From assembly GCA_030431695.1 (NCBI GenBank), contig JAUIIU010000001.1, forward strand, positions 1-64,000: a stretch of 64,000 nucleotides of DNA, written 5' to 3'. Shown piece after piece: positions 1-9,284 of this stretch (positions are counted from its first letter, which is position 1; each line of letters opens with the position of its first letter). The notes under the pieces are model-generated. The model saw only the letters and a program-made list of their open reading frames with translations, was not told the origin of the DNA and made no database searches. This stretch comes from Bacteroidia bacterium. GTDB taxonomy: Bacteria; Bacteroidota; Bacteroidia; Flavobacteriales; Flavobacteriaceae. Made by a program: the position numbers and the translations under genes.

Positions 1-360
1 CTGGGTGATGGAACCCATGTAATTACTATCTGCTCAACCGATGAATACGGTAATGAGAATTGCTGTACGTTCGAGCTGACTGTAGAGAGTATCCTTGGAA
101 ACAACGATAACGACCTTAGCACAGCTATCAGCATGTACCCGAACCCAGCCAGTACCCAAGTGATCCTGGCCAACGGTTCCAACATATTGCTGGACAATGC
201 CATGATCTATGATATGAATGGCAAGCTGATCAACACCATAGACCTTCACAATATGGGAAGCCAGATGACCATCGATGTCTCTAGCTTAGCATCAGGAGTG
301 TACATGGTTCAGATCAACAGCGAAGCTGCTACAACCGTTAAGCGATTGATCAAAGAATAA
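1..360 (+). CDS. T9SS type A sorting domain-containing protein (C-terminal part)
   Basis: The reading frame is open from the first base to a TAA at 358-360, so only the last 119 codons of a larger secreted protein are present. The final 75 residues match the type IX secretion C-terminal sorting domain: a YPNPAS motif, a central YDMNGKL segment, then a GVYMVQI strand and a short basic tail. In this family the domain directs export across the outer membrane and is removed or anchored at the surface. The catalytic or adhesive part lies upstream of the window, so the function of the whole protein cannot be given. Confidence 0.9.
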   Translation: MGDGTHVITICSTDEYGNENCCTFELTVESILGNNDNDLSTAISMYPNPASTQVILANGSNILLDNAMIYDMNGKLINTIDLHNMGSQMTIDVSSLASGVYMVQINSEAATTVKRLIKE

Positions 361-390
361 TCCCTGAGATTATATAACCAACCAAAAGAA

Positions 391-420
391 AACCCCTTCC
401 GTTACCGGAAGGGGTTTTTT
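391..420 (+). terminator. Rho-independent terminator after the T9SS gene
   Basis: A GC-rich hairpin (arms AACCCCTTCCG and CGGAAGGGGTT, short TTAC loop) is followed by a T run, 31 bases after the stop codon. The other strand has a shorter T run, but the hairpin could also serve the minus-strand gene that ends at 440. Confidence 0.85.
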
Positions 421-439
421 AATTTCAGTAAATTAATCC

Positions 440-835
440 TTAACGTGCCAGGACACCTTGTTTGTCCATCACAGGCAGTTGAACGCGGTTATCTTCGATC
501 ACCGAATACGCCGGCAATTCATAGCGCTTGTCGTACAGTTTGTCATCAATAAAATAGGTAACCGTAAAAAAATTATTCAGCCTGAGGACAGAATCCTCCA
601 GGAACTCGATCCTGGCATAACCCTTGGCAGGGAGTAACTTGATGGTATGACGCATAGGCGCTGTCATATCCTTGGAATCATACCCCTGAGAAACGATGAT
701 CACGGTCTCAAGCGGAAGTTCACCATCATTGATGATATATGCATTCCAGTCTTCGGTATTGAAATCTTCGTTGAATTCCAGAACAGCAGCAACGTACACG
801 TCCTTTACTTCAGGAATAACTATGTCTTTACGCAT
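440..835 (-). CDS. Conserved hypothetical protein, 131 aa
   Basis: This is a short soluble protein with no signal peptide or membrane segment. It is acidic near the N terminus and predicted to be mostly beta strand. I do not recognise a named domain. The start codon lies two bases after the pheS stop codon, so the two genes are almost certainly co-transcribed and the protein is probably translated from the pheS mRNA. The link with pheS is positional only and does not establish a role in tRNA charging. Confidence 0.75.
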   Translation of the reverse strand: MRKDIVIPEVKDVYVAAVLEFNEDFNTEDWNAYIINDGELPLETVIIVSQGYDSKDMTAPMRHTIKLLPAKGYARIEFLEDSVLRLNNFFTVTYFIDDKLYDKRYELPAYSVIEDNRVQLPVMDKQGVLAR

Positions 836-837
836 GT

Positions 838-1857
838 TTAGAGTGAACTTTTGAACTGTTCAAGGAAGCGAATATCATTTTCGCTTAACATTCGAATATC
901 GGGAATCTGGTGTAGTAGGAGTGCAACCCTGTCGATTCCCATTCCAAATGCAAACCCCGAGTAGATCTCCGGATCGATCCCGCAATTCGAAAGAACATTC
1001 GGGTCTACCATTCCGCAGCCCATGATCTCGAGCCAGCCGGTACCCTTTGTCATCTTATAATCGGTCTCCGTTTCCAATCCCCAATACACATCTACTTCGG
1101 CGCTTGGTTCGGTAAACGGGAAATAGGAAGGTCTTAACCTGATCCTTGACTTCCCGAACATTTCAGTTGTAAAATACTGAAGCGTTTGTTTCAGGTCGGC
1201 AAAACTAACTCCCTTATCCACGTACAGCCCTTCCACCTGGTGAAAGAAACAGTGAGATCGTGCCGAAATTGCTTCATTCCGATAAACGCGGCCCGGTGAG
1301 ATCGTCCTGATTGGGGGTTTATTATTCTCCATATAACGCACTTGTACCGAAGAAGTATGCGTGCGCAGTAAGATATCAGGATCTGTTTGTACGAAGAAAG
1401 TATCCTGCATATCACGTGCAGGATGGTATTCCGGCAGGTTAAGTGCGGTGAAATTATGCCAGTCGTCTTCGATCTCAGGGCCTTCGGAAACATTAAAACC
1501 TATTCGGGAGAAGATATCGACAATTTTGTTCTTCACGATCGAGATCGGATGTCTTGAACCGATCTTGATAGGATCTCCCGGCCTGCTGAGATCACCATAG
1601 ATCCCGCCTTTATCTTCCGAGATATCCAGCGAATTCTTCAGGCTGTTCACCTTTTCCTCCGCAGCATTCTTCAGGCTGTTCACAACCTGACCAAAAGCTT
1701 TCTTCTGGTCATTCGGAACATTCTTCATCTCAGAGAAGAACTCATTCAAAAGTCCTTTTTTTCCAAGGTATTTTATCCTGAAAGCCTCTACTTCCTCCTT
1801 TTTCTTCGCACTGAATGCTTCAACTTCTGCAATATGCGCTTTGATCTTGTCTATCAT
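838..1857 (-). CDS. pheS: Phenylalanine--tRNA ligase alpha subunit
   Basis: The 339-residue protein has the usual length for PheS. It begins with an N-terminal coiled-coil arm (about residues 1-85), followed by the class II synthetase core. Motif 1 is near residue 102 (RHPISIVKNKI), the segment with NFTALN and HPARDMQDTF lies near residues 137-155, and motif 3 (GMGIDRVALLL) is near the C terminus. PheS pairs with PheT to charge tRNA-Phe in the cytosol. pheT is not in this window, so the subunits are encoded apart. The 131-aa gene follows directly in the same transcript. Confidence 0.97.
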   Translation of the reverse strand: MIDKIKAHIAEVEAFSAKKKEEVEAFRIKYLGKKGLLNEFFSEMKNVPNDQKKAFGQVVNSLKNAAEEKVNSLKNSLDISEDKGGIYGDLSRPGDPIKIGSRHPISIVKNKIVDIFSRIGFNVSEGPEIEDDWHNFTALNLPEYHPARDMQDTFFVQTDPDILLRTHTSSVQVRYMENNKPPIRTISPGRVYRNEAISARSHCFFHQVEGLYVDKGVSFADLKQTLQYFTTEMFGKSRIRLRPSYFPFTEPSAEVDVYWGLETETDYKMTKGTGWLEIMGCGMVDPNVLSNCGIDPEIYSGFAFGMGIDRVALLLHQIPDIRMLSENDIRFLEQFKSSL

Positions 1858-1876
1858 GACCCTGACATTTCGATGG

Positions 1877-1904
1877 CAAAACTACGTAATTTCTAATCAA
1901 TCAA
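1877..1904 (-). promoter_or_regulatory. Probable promoter of pheS
   Basis: Read on the minus strand there is a TTG (1904-1902), a 17-base spacer and TAGTTTTG (1884-1877). This fits the Bacteroidota TTTG / TAnnTTTG pattern, about 20 bases before the pheS start. It overlaps the end of the preceding minus-strand gene. Assigned by motif match only. Confidence 0.45.
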
Positions 1905-2249
1905 TTCCTTTTCCAGGAAGTAATGCACAATGGCTTCTTTCATCAGCACGCTTTGCTCTCCGGACTTCAGCGCAGGCAATTGTGCTTCGATTTTGTAATG
2001 CGGCCAGCCCTCTTTATCGAAATAATCAAAAGAGTAGTAACCGTAAGGCTCCAGGAGCCGGCAGATCGCCACATGCATGAGGTTGATCTTTTCGTCCTTC
2101 TTAAATGAGCGATGTAATTGTCCGAGTTCCTGTACACCAACCAGGTAGATCACGGCATCCAGGTCCAGGGGATCTCCGTCGGAAAATCTCTCGCTTAGGA
2201 TCGCCACTACTCGCTCCCATCTTTCTTTTAATACTTCGTCTCTGGCCAT
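1893..2249 (-). CDS. Conserved hypothetical protein, 118 aa
   Basis: This is a small, probably helical, soluble protein without signal peptide. It contains an acidic DGDPLDLDAVIYLVGVQELG segment and a C-terminal FDYFDKEGWPHY stretch. I recognise it only as the type of short conserved protein common in Flavobacteriia and cannot assign a function. It has its own upstream promoter-like element and lies just ahead of pheS on the same strand, so it may be partly co-transcribed with pheS. Confidence 0.75.
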   Translation of the reverse strand: MARDEVLKERWERVVAILSERFSDGDPLDLDAVIYLVGVQELGQLHRSFKKDEKINLMHVAICRLLEPYGYYSFDYFDKEGWPHYKIEAQLPALKSGEQSVLMKEAIVHYFLEKELID

Positions 2250-2260
2250 AATTTCAGCAG

Positions 2261-2292
2261 CAAAGATACTTCAATATTAGGCTAAAACACAA
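2261..2292 (-). promoter_or_regulatory. Probable promoter of the 118-aa gene
   Basis: On the minus strand there is a TTG (2292-2290), a 21-base spacer and TATCTTTG (2268-2261). It sits about 12 bases before the ATG, implying a very short leader. It matches the Bacteroidota -33/-7 pattern. Confidence 0.5.
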
Positions 2293-2357
2293 CCGACCAA
2301 TCAAGTTGAAAGGCAGCTATCACAAGATAAAACCTATATTTACGTTAAATAGTAACT

Positions 2358-2900
2358 ATGAACCTGATAGACATTGTCCTTGGAGCACTTTTAATTATCG
2401 CATTCTATGTAGGCTATAAGAAAGGGTTGTTCGTTGCTCTCGCGGGACTCATCGGAATCGTTGCCGGTGTATACGGAGCAATCTACTTCTCCGATTTCGC
2501 CGCAGGTTATATCTCTCAATGGTTCGACTGGAGTGAGCAGACCGTTAACCTGGCTGCTTTCGCGATTACTTTTCTCGGCATAGTTTTTCTTATCTCTGCG
2601 GCAGGTAAATTCCTTACCAAGATAGCCGATTTTGCCATGCTCGGCATAGTGAACAAACTGCTGGGTGGATTATTCAACACGGTGAAGTATGCCTTTATGC
2701 TCAGTGTTGTATTCATGTTTGTAAATGCATCGGGTAGCTTCAGCATACTATCGGAAGAGAAGAGGGAGGCTTCGGTTCTTTATACTCCAATAGCATCGAT
2801 CGCCCCTGTGATCATTCCGCATATTCTACGGGAAGCAGATCAATTCAGGCTTGAGAATCGGCAGGAAACTTCCACCGATCCACAAGCCACAACTGAATAA
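2358..2900 (+). CDS. CvpA family inner-membrane protein
   Basis: The 180-residue protein has four hydrophobic helices (about residues 4-20, 26-45, 60-85 and 98-122) and a polar C-terminal tail. A GYKKGL motif follows the first helix, which is typical of the CvpA family. In enterobacteria CvpA is needed for colicin V production and bile tolerance. In Bacteroidota the role is not defined. A TATATTTA element ends about 16 bases before the ATG and may be the -7 box. The gene is convergent with the SulP transporter, and the two stop codons are only two bases apart. Confidence 0.85.
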   Translation: MNLIDIVLGALLIIAFYVGYKKGLFVALAGLIGIVAGVYGAIYFSDFAAGYISQWFDWSEQTVNLAAFAITFLGIVFLISAAGKFLTKIADFAMLGIVNKLLGGLFNTVKYAFMLSVVFMFVNASGSFSILSEEKREASVLYTPIASIAPVIIPHILREADQFRLENRQETSTDPQATTE

Positions 2901-2902
2901 TA

Positions 2903-4753
2903 TTAAACCACGTCTGGGACGTTTTCCCTAAGGTACTCCAACACCTGTTCGAAATCATCGAATATACGCTCTGCCGGAAGAAGGTCCGGGATTATATCGA
3001 TCGATTCCATCATCACCCTTGGTTGCTTTTCAAGGTGTACCAGTAGGGCCTGGATATTTGCCTTGTTGAAACGGTAAAGCGTCTCCTCCATGGCGTACAG
3101 TCCGCTTTGGTCCATATAGGGGACCTTGTCCATTCGGATGATGACATGCGAAGCCGTTTCGGGTATCCCTTTGGCGAGTTCCTGGAAATCATTGGTGTTT
3201 CCGAAGAACATGGGACCGTCAAGGTGTTTGATGAATACTTCTTCTTTTAATTCCTTCGGAAACTCTTTCTCGTCCTTCCATGGGATTACATTTCTATCTG
3301 CTGCCGAAAGTGGAATCACCTGGGATCGTGCTGCGGTGGCATCACCTAGTTTTTTCATAAAGATCAAGGAGGCCAGCACCAGTCCCACACCCACTGCATA
3401 GATCAGGTTCCAGAACACCGAAAGTACAAGTACCACCAGCATTACGATCACTTCCGAGATCGGCATATTTGGAATTGCCTTCAATCCCTTGTAGTCCATC
3501 ACACCAATCCCCACCGTAACAAGTATCCCGGCCAGCACTGCCGCTGGGATCTGTGACGCTATCGGCCCAAGGAGCAACAGTATGACCACCAGCAATGAAG
3601 CGGCTATCATTCCTGATAATTTTGTAGTACCCCCGGAATTGATATTCACAACCGTCCGGATGGTAGCACCAGCGCCCGGAAGGCCGCCAAAGATTGCAGC
3701 TAAACTATTACCGATACCCTGACCGATCAATTCCTGGTTCGGCTTGTGTTTCGTCTTGGTCATATTATCAGCTACAATAGAGGTGAGAAGAGAATCTATC
3801 GCACCCAGGAAGGCGAGCGTGATTGCCGTAAAAATATAGGGCGATATCTGGGACACGCTGAAATTCGCAAAAATATCCAGGTTCGGCATTGGGAATCCGG
3901 CCGGGATTTCCTCTATGGGCCTGTAATCCAGTTTCAGCAACAAGGCCCCTGCCGTCACAACAAGCAGCGCAACAAGCGTACTGGGGATTTTGGTGGTGAT
4001 CCTTTTAAAACCGTAGATTATGAATATAGTGATCAAAGCGAGTATGGCCTCCAGCCAGTTGATATTCTTAGCCGCCCGGGTGGCTGTCTTCAATGCGCCT
4101 ACCACACCTGAACTATCGTTTTTCGCAAGCGCTGTTGCTTCCCGCATGATCTCCTCTTCGGATATCTTTTCGGCTCTTTTAACGGTCTCCCGGAAATCCT
4201 CAAGCACGAGAATTCCCTCGCCGGCTTCCTCCTTGAGGATCTTATCCAGCAGAACCTCTTCCGCTTCCGGTTTGAACTCATTGATATAGTCCTTGTCATT
4301 TTCAGTATAATACCCGAGAATAGGCAGGATCTGCGTCACAAGGATGATAACTCCAATGGCGGTCATGAACCCAGAAACCACCGGGTAAGGTATATACTTG
4401 ATATACTTTCCGAGGCCCACAACACCAATCAAAACCTGTATGAGACCAGCCAGCAGGAACACCATCAGGATGTAAGGAAGTGCCTTGGATACGTCTCCGT
4501 CGTTAGCGCCAATGATCCCTGCAATGATAACCATGGAAAGGGCGGTCATAGGAGCAGTCGGACCAGATATCTGGGTATTGGTTCCCCCGAAAAGGGAAGC
4601 AAAAAAGCCTATGAAGATAGCGCCGTAAAGCCCTGCGTCGGGGCCCAAACCCGACTGAACTCCGAATGCAAGTGCAAGGGGAAGAGCAACGATACCCGCT
4701 GTGATACCTCCAAAGAGGTTTCCTCGGATATTTGTAAAAATTCCTTTGAACAT
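2903..4753 (-). CDS. SulP family inorganic anion transporter with STAS domain
   Basis: The 616-residue protein has the SulP membrane domain starting at the N terminus (GGITAGIVALPLALAFGVQSG). It ends with a cytoplasmic STAS domain (about residues 500-610) containing MDQSGLYAMEE. SulP proteins move sulfate, bicarbonate or related anions across the inner membrane; the substrate cannot be read from sequence. A long charged hydrophilic segment (about residues 150-235) interrupts the membrane domain after the early helices, an unusual insertion compared with short bacterial SulP proteins. No carbonic anhydrase gene lies next to it. It is 67 bases downstream of batE. Confidence 0.93.
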   Translation of the reverse strand: MFKGIFTNIRGNLFGGITAGIVALPLALAFGVQSGLGPDAGLYGAIFIGFFASLFGGTNTQISGPTAPMTALSMVIIAGIIGANDGDVSKALPYILMVFLLAGLIQVLIGVVGLGKYIKYIPYPVVSGFMTAIGVIILVTQILPILGYYTENDKDYINEFKPEAEEVLLDKILKEEAGEGILVLEDFRETVKRAEKISEEEIMREATALAKNDSSGVVGALKTATRAAKNINWLEAILALITIFIIYGFKRITTKIPSTLVALLVVTAGALLLKLDYRPIEEIPAGFPMPNLDIFANFSVSQISPYIFTAITLAFLGAIDSLLTSIVADNMTKTKHKPNQELIGQGIGNSLAAIFGGLPGAGATIRTVVNINSGGTTKLSGMIAASLLVVILLLLGPIASQIPAAVLAGILVTVGIGVMDYKGLKAIPNMPISEVIVMLVVLVLSVFWNLIYAVGVGLVLASLIFMKKLGDATAARSQVIPLSAADRNVIPWKDEKEFPKELKEEVFIKHLDGPMFFGNTNDFQELAKGIPETASHVIIRMDKVPYMDQSGLYAMEETLYRFNKANIQALLVHLEKQPRVMMESIDIIPDLLPAERIFDDFEQVLEYLRENVPDVV

Positions 4754-4820
4754 ATAGTTGGTGTTAGTTAGAAATTACCTGATAATTACTCGGGAATTAA
4801 GATAACGAAAAATTGGAACA

Positions 4821-5582
4821 TTACAGTTCTTTGAGGTCGGCAATCGGCATCCAGCCGTCCTTACCATCCTCTAGTCGAACGCGAACCCAATCGCTATCCC
4901 TTTCAAGCAGCTGTACCTTTGTTCCTTCGTGCAACAAGAAGTTCACTTCGCCCCCAACCGACGGTGCATCACGAACCTCAACCTCTTCTGTGAAAATGAT
5001 CGCCGGATTGTCCTTCTGATGGTCCGAATACGTCAGGAAGGCAAGCACGATACTCACTATTAGGAAGAACATTATCGCCATAGAAACTGCGAAGAGCAAC
5101 CTTTTGCGCCTTTCCGAAGTAGCGTAGTAATACAGCAGGAACAAAAGCACGAACAGGAAGGAAAAAACAATTGCGTTGATCGCCCAGCCGTTGTAATCGA
5201 AAACCCCCGAAACGTTCTTATACCAGGTACGGAAAACCGTTTGAGGTAGCGGCTCGATGACGTCGATCCTGGCATTCTCTGCGAAGGCGAGGTTATTCTT
5301 TATGTCAGCATCAAAAGGATCCATCTGTCTGGCCTTTTCGTAATAGTAGATGCTGGGACCAATATTATTCAGTTTGTAGTGAGCGTTACCCAGATTGAAA
5401 TACAAGGCTGCCGAATGTTCTCCACTGTCCAGGATGGTTTTCCAGTGATCGATGGCTTGCTGGAAGTTCTCATTCTTATAGGCTTCTTTACCTGCTTCGA
5501 ATTTGGACTGATCCTGGGCAAACGCAATAGACCCTGTTAAAAACAGGAACAGGCACAATATGTGAACGATCATCCTCATCAT
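4821..5582 (-). CDS. batE: BatE: TPR and SH3 domain membrane protein
   Basis: The 253-residue protein has a signal peptide (cut near residue 22, after FAQ) and a tetratricopeptide region (about residues 25-95). Two membrane helices (about 135-185) and a C-terminal bacterial SH3 domain follow. This order is the BatE architecture. It is the last gene of the Bat cluster and overlaps batD by four bases (ATGA), so translation is probably coupled. Bat proteins are associated with aerotolerance and envelope stress in Bacteroides and Leptospira; the molecular mechanism is not established. Confidence 0.88.
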   Translation of the reverse strand: MMRMIVHILCLFLFLTGSIAFAQDQSKFEAGKEAYKNENFQQAIDHWKTILDSGEHSAALYFNLGNAHYKLNNIGPSIYYYEKARQMDPFDADIKNNLAFAENARIDVIEPLPQTVFRTWYKNVSGVFDYNGWAINAIVFSFLFVLLFLLYYYATSERRKRLLFAVSMAIMFFLIVSIVLAFLTYSDHQKDNPAIIFTEEVEVRDAPSVGGEVNFLLHEGTKVQLLERDSDWVRVRLEDGKDGWMPIADLKEL

Positions 5583-7360
5583 AGTACCAGTTGTTTATCG
5601 ATTGCAGAGATCACTTTTACGGCTTTATCGTAGTCATTCTGAATTGCAGCATTAGAGGCCGGTGTATAACGCGCGATTTCACAGCTCTTCAGTATAGCGA
5701 TGAAGGTTTCAACCGTTTCTGCCGACACACCTTTTTGCGCTAACAAAGCACTGATCCTTTCTTTGCTGAAATCACTGGTCTCTATGGCAAGTTTCGCTTT
5801 GAGATAGTTGTGAAGAGCCCTCTCCAGCGAATCGTAAAAATTCGCCATATCTCCCATGGAACGCTTAGCCTCCGAAAGATACTTTTTTGCCAGTTTATCC
5901 GCCTTACGCAATTTGTTTCCTTCAACATCCATCAATCGCTTCCTCCTCTTCCTGCCTACTACGATGAAGAGCGGAATCAACAGGAATGGCCCTCCGAGGA
6001 GCGCCCAGAATAACCCCGACCTGAAGAAATCCTTCGATTCTATGGCGGTGAGATCCGCATTTAGTTTGATATATTTGAATTGATCGTCATTCAGCACGGC
6101 AACTTTGCTTTTGCCGGACTCTGCTGTTTCGGTGTTAGAAGTGTTTGTTACGGGGCCATTCAGGACTTTCAGAACGATCTCATCCGAAGTAATGGTCTTG
6201 TAGGTCTCCGACTTCGGATCGAAGAACGAGAAGTTCAGCGGCCGGATTGGATACTCGCCCTTGAACTGTGGAACTATGGTATAGGTTTCTGAAATTGAGC
6301 CGTTCATACCATCTGCCTGTGTGCTCACATTCTCGTTTCGCTCCGGCTCGTATTGCTCCAGGGCACTAGGCAATTTTACCGAAGGCAGGTCGAAAAGCTT
6401 TAAGTTTCCTTTCCCCCTAACCCGGACGGATAATTGCATTGCTTCATTGGCATCCAATTCGGTTCGATCGGCAGAAACATCAAAACTGAAATCACCAACG
6501 GCTCCGTTGAAATTCTCCGGCCTTCCATTCGTTGGCAACGGTTTCACATCGATCGTTCGCTTTCCGGCCGATATGGTCTTGTTTACTCGGGTCATGAGCC
6601 TTCTTCCGAAGAGATCTCGCTTATTGGTTTCCACATCGATCGGAACGTCAAGGGTAAGCGGCTCAATGGTAAGTTTCCCTGTTTTCTGCGGATAAAGGAC
6701 CGTTGTTTGGACAATGATATAGCGGTAATCGGTTCGGCCGTTATACTCCCCGTCATAAACCGTGAAATTTCCGCGATTGGAGATCGTCTGACTCCAGAAA
6801 TCGGCGTACTTCGGGGTGTCTATCTCCCGGAATCCCCTGGTTAGGTTCACATCGTTAGATACATACAAACGATATTGTACAGTAATAGCTTCATTCAGAT
6901 AAGGATTGGTGTTGGAAATACTGGCTACAAGATGTACATTCTCGCTAGCGATATAATCGGCGTTATTACCATCGCTTGGACGCTCAACCGCTGCTGTGAC
7001 CTCCACCTGTACCGGGGTGGTCTTATAGGTTTCGCCATCGATCATGATGGTGGCCTGCCCGATAGTGAAGTTACCTCGCTTCAGCGGTGTCAGGTAGTAA
7101 GAATAGGTTTTGGAATAACTTCTTTTTCCGTTTATATACGAATTACTGATGGCCTGGTTTGGGCCGCCAACCACCCGGAATCCTTCAAAAGAAGGCGGAT
7201 TGAAATTATCCCCGTCCTGGTTCATTTCAAAATCAACCCTGAGTCTTTCATTCACACCGAGTTTGTTCTTACTTACCTTGGCCTCAAAGCGCACCTGGGC
7301 CTGGGTAAGCCCGGCTCCCATAAACAGAACAAGTATGTAAACAAATAGCGAACGCATCAT
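5579..7360 (-). CDS. batD: BatD: membrane-anchored periplasmic protein
   Basis: I chose the ATG at 7360 because it is one base after the batC stop codon and begins a signal peptide (MMRSLFVYILVLFMG, cut after TQAQ). An upstream in-frame ATG would place 17 basic residues before the signal. The mature protein is a large beta-rich BatD region (about residues 25-460), a membrane helix (about 480-500) with a following RKRRKR stop-transfer, and a helical cytoplasmic tail. It belongs to the Bat oxygen-tolerance operon and overlaps batE. Confidence 0.88.
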   Translation of the reverse strand: MMRSLFVYILVLFMGAGLTQAQVRFEAKVSKNKLGVNERLRVDFEMNQDGDNFNPPSFEGFRVVGGPNQAISNSYINGKRSYSKTYSYYLTPLKRGNFTIGQATIMIDGETYKTTPVQVEVTAAVERPSDGNNADYIASENVHLVASISNTNPYLNEAITVQYRLYVSNDVNLTRGFREIDTPKYADFWSQTISNRGNFTVYDGEYNGRTDYRYIIVQTTVLYPQKTGKLTIEPLTLDVPIDVETNKRDLFGRRLMTRVNKTISAGKRTIDVKPLPTNGRPENFNGAVGDFSFDVSADRTELDANEAMQLSVRVRGKGNLKLFDLPSVKLPSALEQYEPERNENVSTQADGMNGSISETYTIVPQFKGEYPIRPLNFSFFDPKSETYKTITSDEIVLKVLNGPVTNTSNTETAESGKSKVAVLNDDQFKYIKLNADLTAIESKDFFRSGLFWALLGGPFLLIPLFIVVGRKRRKRLMDVEGNKLRKADKLAKKYLSEAKRSMGDMANFYDSLERALHNYLKAKLAIETSDFSKERISALLAQKGVSAETVETFIAILKSCEIARYTPASNAAIQNDYDKAVKVISAIDKQLVL

Positions 7361-7361
7361 C

Positions 7362-8222
7362 TTACCAGTCTTTGTCCGATTTAACTTTGGCACCCTTTTG
7401 TTTTCGGGCATTGATCTTATCCTGAACTTTCTTCTCTTCGTTATTCATTGCTTCCAGCAAGTTCTTTACCTGTTGTGGAGACAACTGACCCGGAGTTGGC
7501 TTTTGCTGCTTGGGTTGCTCGCCTTCCCCATCCTTCTGCTCATTCGGGTCTTTAGGGTTTCCACGATCGTCCTTTTCATCACCATCCTTATTTTCGTCCT
7601 TCTCCTCTCCCTTGTCTTCATTCTCCTTTTCATCACCCTCATCGCCTTCCTGGTCCTTACCCTGGTCGTCCTTATTCTCTTCGTCCTTGTTATTCTCCTC
7701 ATCCTTGTCGTCATCGCCGCCTTCTGGCGGAGGATTCTTCTCCAGCATTTCCTTTGCTAGTGCCAGGTTATACCGGGTTTCTTCGTCGGTGGGATCATTT
7801 CTCAGGGCGTTCTTATACGCTTCAACAGCCTCCTGGTACTTCTTAGCATTCATGAAAGTGTTCCCAAGATTGTGATATGCCTTATGTCTTTCGGGTTTGG
7901 ATTCGGCAATTTCAGCTGCCTGGACAAAGCGCCTCATGGCTTCGTCGTTTAACTCTTTTTCGTAATAGGCATTACCTAGATTGTACTTCCCGGTCTCATC
8001 CGCAGGCACGAGCGAGATCGCCTTTCTGAGATCTACTTCTGCTTCGGTGAATTCGTTTGAGTTAAGATCAGAACTTGCTGAACGTAGTAAATTATTTGCT
8101 TCTTTCTCGATCTTCTGTTGTTCCTTGTCTACCTGCGCATTGGCACACACACACCCCATCAGCAAAACAACGAGCAGAGTGTTACTGAAATTTATTTTCG
8201 AAATAATTGTTGTCATTCTCAT
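7362..8222 (-). CDS. batC: BatC: TPR protein with a long acidic low-complexity region
   Basis: The start at 8222 is preferred because it is one base past the batB stop (TGA-T-ATG) and gives a clean signal peptide ending CANAQ. An ATG at 8240 would add six residues and overlap batB. After the signal come about three TPR units (residues 25-160), then an extremely acidic Asp/Glu/Lys/Asn tract (about 165-245), then a basic C terminus. BatC proteins are thought to act with BatB in a periplasmic complex. The low-complexity tract causes long meaningless open frames on the other strand. Confidence 0.87.
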   Translation of the reverse strand: MRMTTIISKINFSNTLLVVLLMGCVCANAQVDKEQQKIEKEANNLLRSASSDLNSNEFTEAEVDLRKAISLVPADETGKYNLGNAYYEKELNDEAMRRFVQAAEIAESKPERHKAYHNLGNTFMNAKKYQEAVEAYKNALRNDPTDEETRYNLALAKEMLEKNPPPEGGDDDKDEENNKDEENKDDQGKDQEGDEGDEKENEDKGEEKDENKDGDEKDDRGNPKDPNEQKDGEGEQPKQQKPTPGQLSPQQVKNLLEAMNNEEKKVQDKINARKQKGAKVKSDKDW

Positions 8223-8223
8223 A

Positions 8224-9264
8224 TCATTCTTCCTTTTCATTGAACAAATTCAGTTTTCGCAGCCAGGCGGTTTTTCGCTCCAAAAGCAGCACATCGAATA
8301 TGAGCAAAAATAATGCCCCTGCCAAAAACCACTGGAACTGGTCCTTAAAATCGGTAAATTGTTTGGCATCGAATTCTTTTTTGTCCATCCCGTTCAATAT
8401 GGCCGTGATCTCTTCAACCACCTCCTTTGTGTTCTGTCCTTCAATATAGGATCCATTGCCCTGCGACGCGATCTCGACGAGCGTCTCCTCTCCAAGCCTG
8501 GTGATCACCTGTTCGTTGTTCTGATCCCTCTTATAGGTTTGAAGCACGCCGTTTCGCTTAATTGGAATTGGCCCTCCGGCTTTAGTTCCCACTCCTATGG
8601 TATATATCTTTATTCCTTCGGAAGCGGCCTCTTCGGCGATCTGCGACACATTTCCTTCATGGTCTTCCCCGTCGGAAATGATAAACAGCACCCGGTTGGT
8701 TTGCTCTTCATCATCATAATAGGTCTTTGCCATCGAAATCGCCTCGGTGATGGCCGTCCCCTGTGAAGAAACCATATCGGTATTCATACTCGCCAGGAAC
8801 AATTTGGCTGAGGCGAAATCGGTGGTGATGGGAACCTGTGGGAACGCACTTCCCGCATAACCGATGATCCCAACCCGGTCTCCGGCCAGGCTGTTAATGA
8901 TCTGGGTGACTAGTTGTTTTGACTTTTCGAGCCGGTTTGGCGCTATGTCTTCAGCCAGCATACTTTTGGAAACATCCAGTGCGAAAACCACATCGACTCC
9001 TTCCCTCTTTACCGTTTCAAGCTTGGTCCCTATCTTAGGGTTCACCATTCCGAATGCAAGGGCAGCGATCGCGAGACAAAACACAGTGATCTTCAGCAAT
9101 GGTTTGAAGGAAGATCTGTCCGGACTCAGTTTCTTCAGCAAACGACTGTCGGCAAATTTCTTCTGGGCACGGTATTTCCAGAACAGAACCACCATAAAAA
9201 GAACCGCCACCGCCGGGATGGCGAGCAGGAGGTAAAAGTAAATCGGTTCTTCTAACTGATACAT
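8224..9264 (-). CDS. batB: BatB: VWA domain membrane protein
   Basis: The 346-residue protein has two N-terminal membrane helices (about residues 9-30 and 56-75), a von Willebrand A domain and a C-terminal helix (about 312-330). The metal-binding MIDAS motif DVSKS is near residue 95. It is the second of two tandem VWA genes and lies 20 bases after batA. In the Bat model, BatA and BatB expose their VWA domains to the periplasm and contact BatC/BatD. The MIDAS residues appear intact. Confidence 0.92.
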   Translation of the reverse strand: MYQLEEPIYFYLLLAIPAVAVLFMVVLFWKYRAQKKFADSRLLKKLSPDRSSFKPLLKITVFCLAIAALAFGMVNPKIGTKLETVKREGVDVVFALDVSKSMLAEDIAPNRLEKSKQLVTQIINSLAGDRVGIIGYAGSAFPQVPITTDFASAKLFLASMNTDMVSSQGTAITEAISMAKTYYDDEEQTNRVLFIISDGEDHEGNVSQIAEEAASEGIKIYTIGVGTKAGGPIPIKRNGVLQTYKRDQNNEQVITRLGEETLVEIASQGNGSYIEGQNTKEVVEEITAILNGMDKKEFDAKQFTDFKDQFQWFLAGALFLLIFDVLLLERKTAWLRKLNLFNEKEE

Positions 9265-9284
9265 GGTTCCTTTTTAAATTTCAT

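Noticed and set aside
7398-7875. Long plus-strand open frames opposite batC
   Set aside because: They are products of the low-complexity acidic tract of batC read in reverse, giving Ser/Phe- and Leu/Ile-rich nonsense with no start context.
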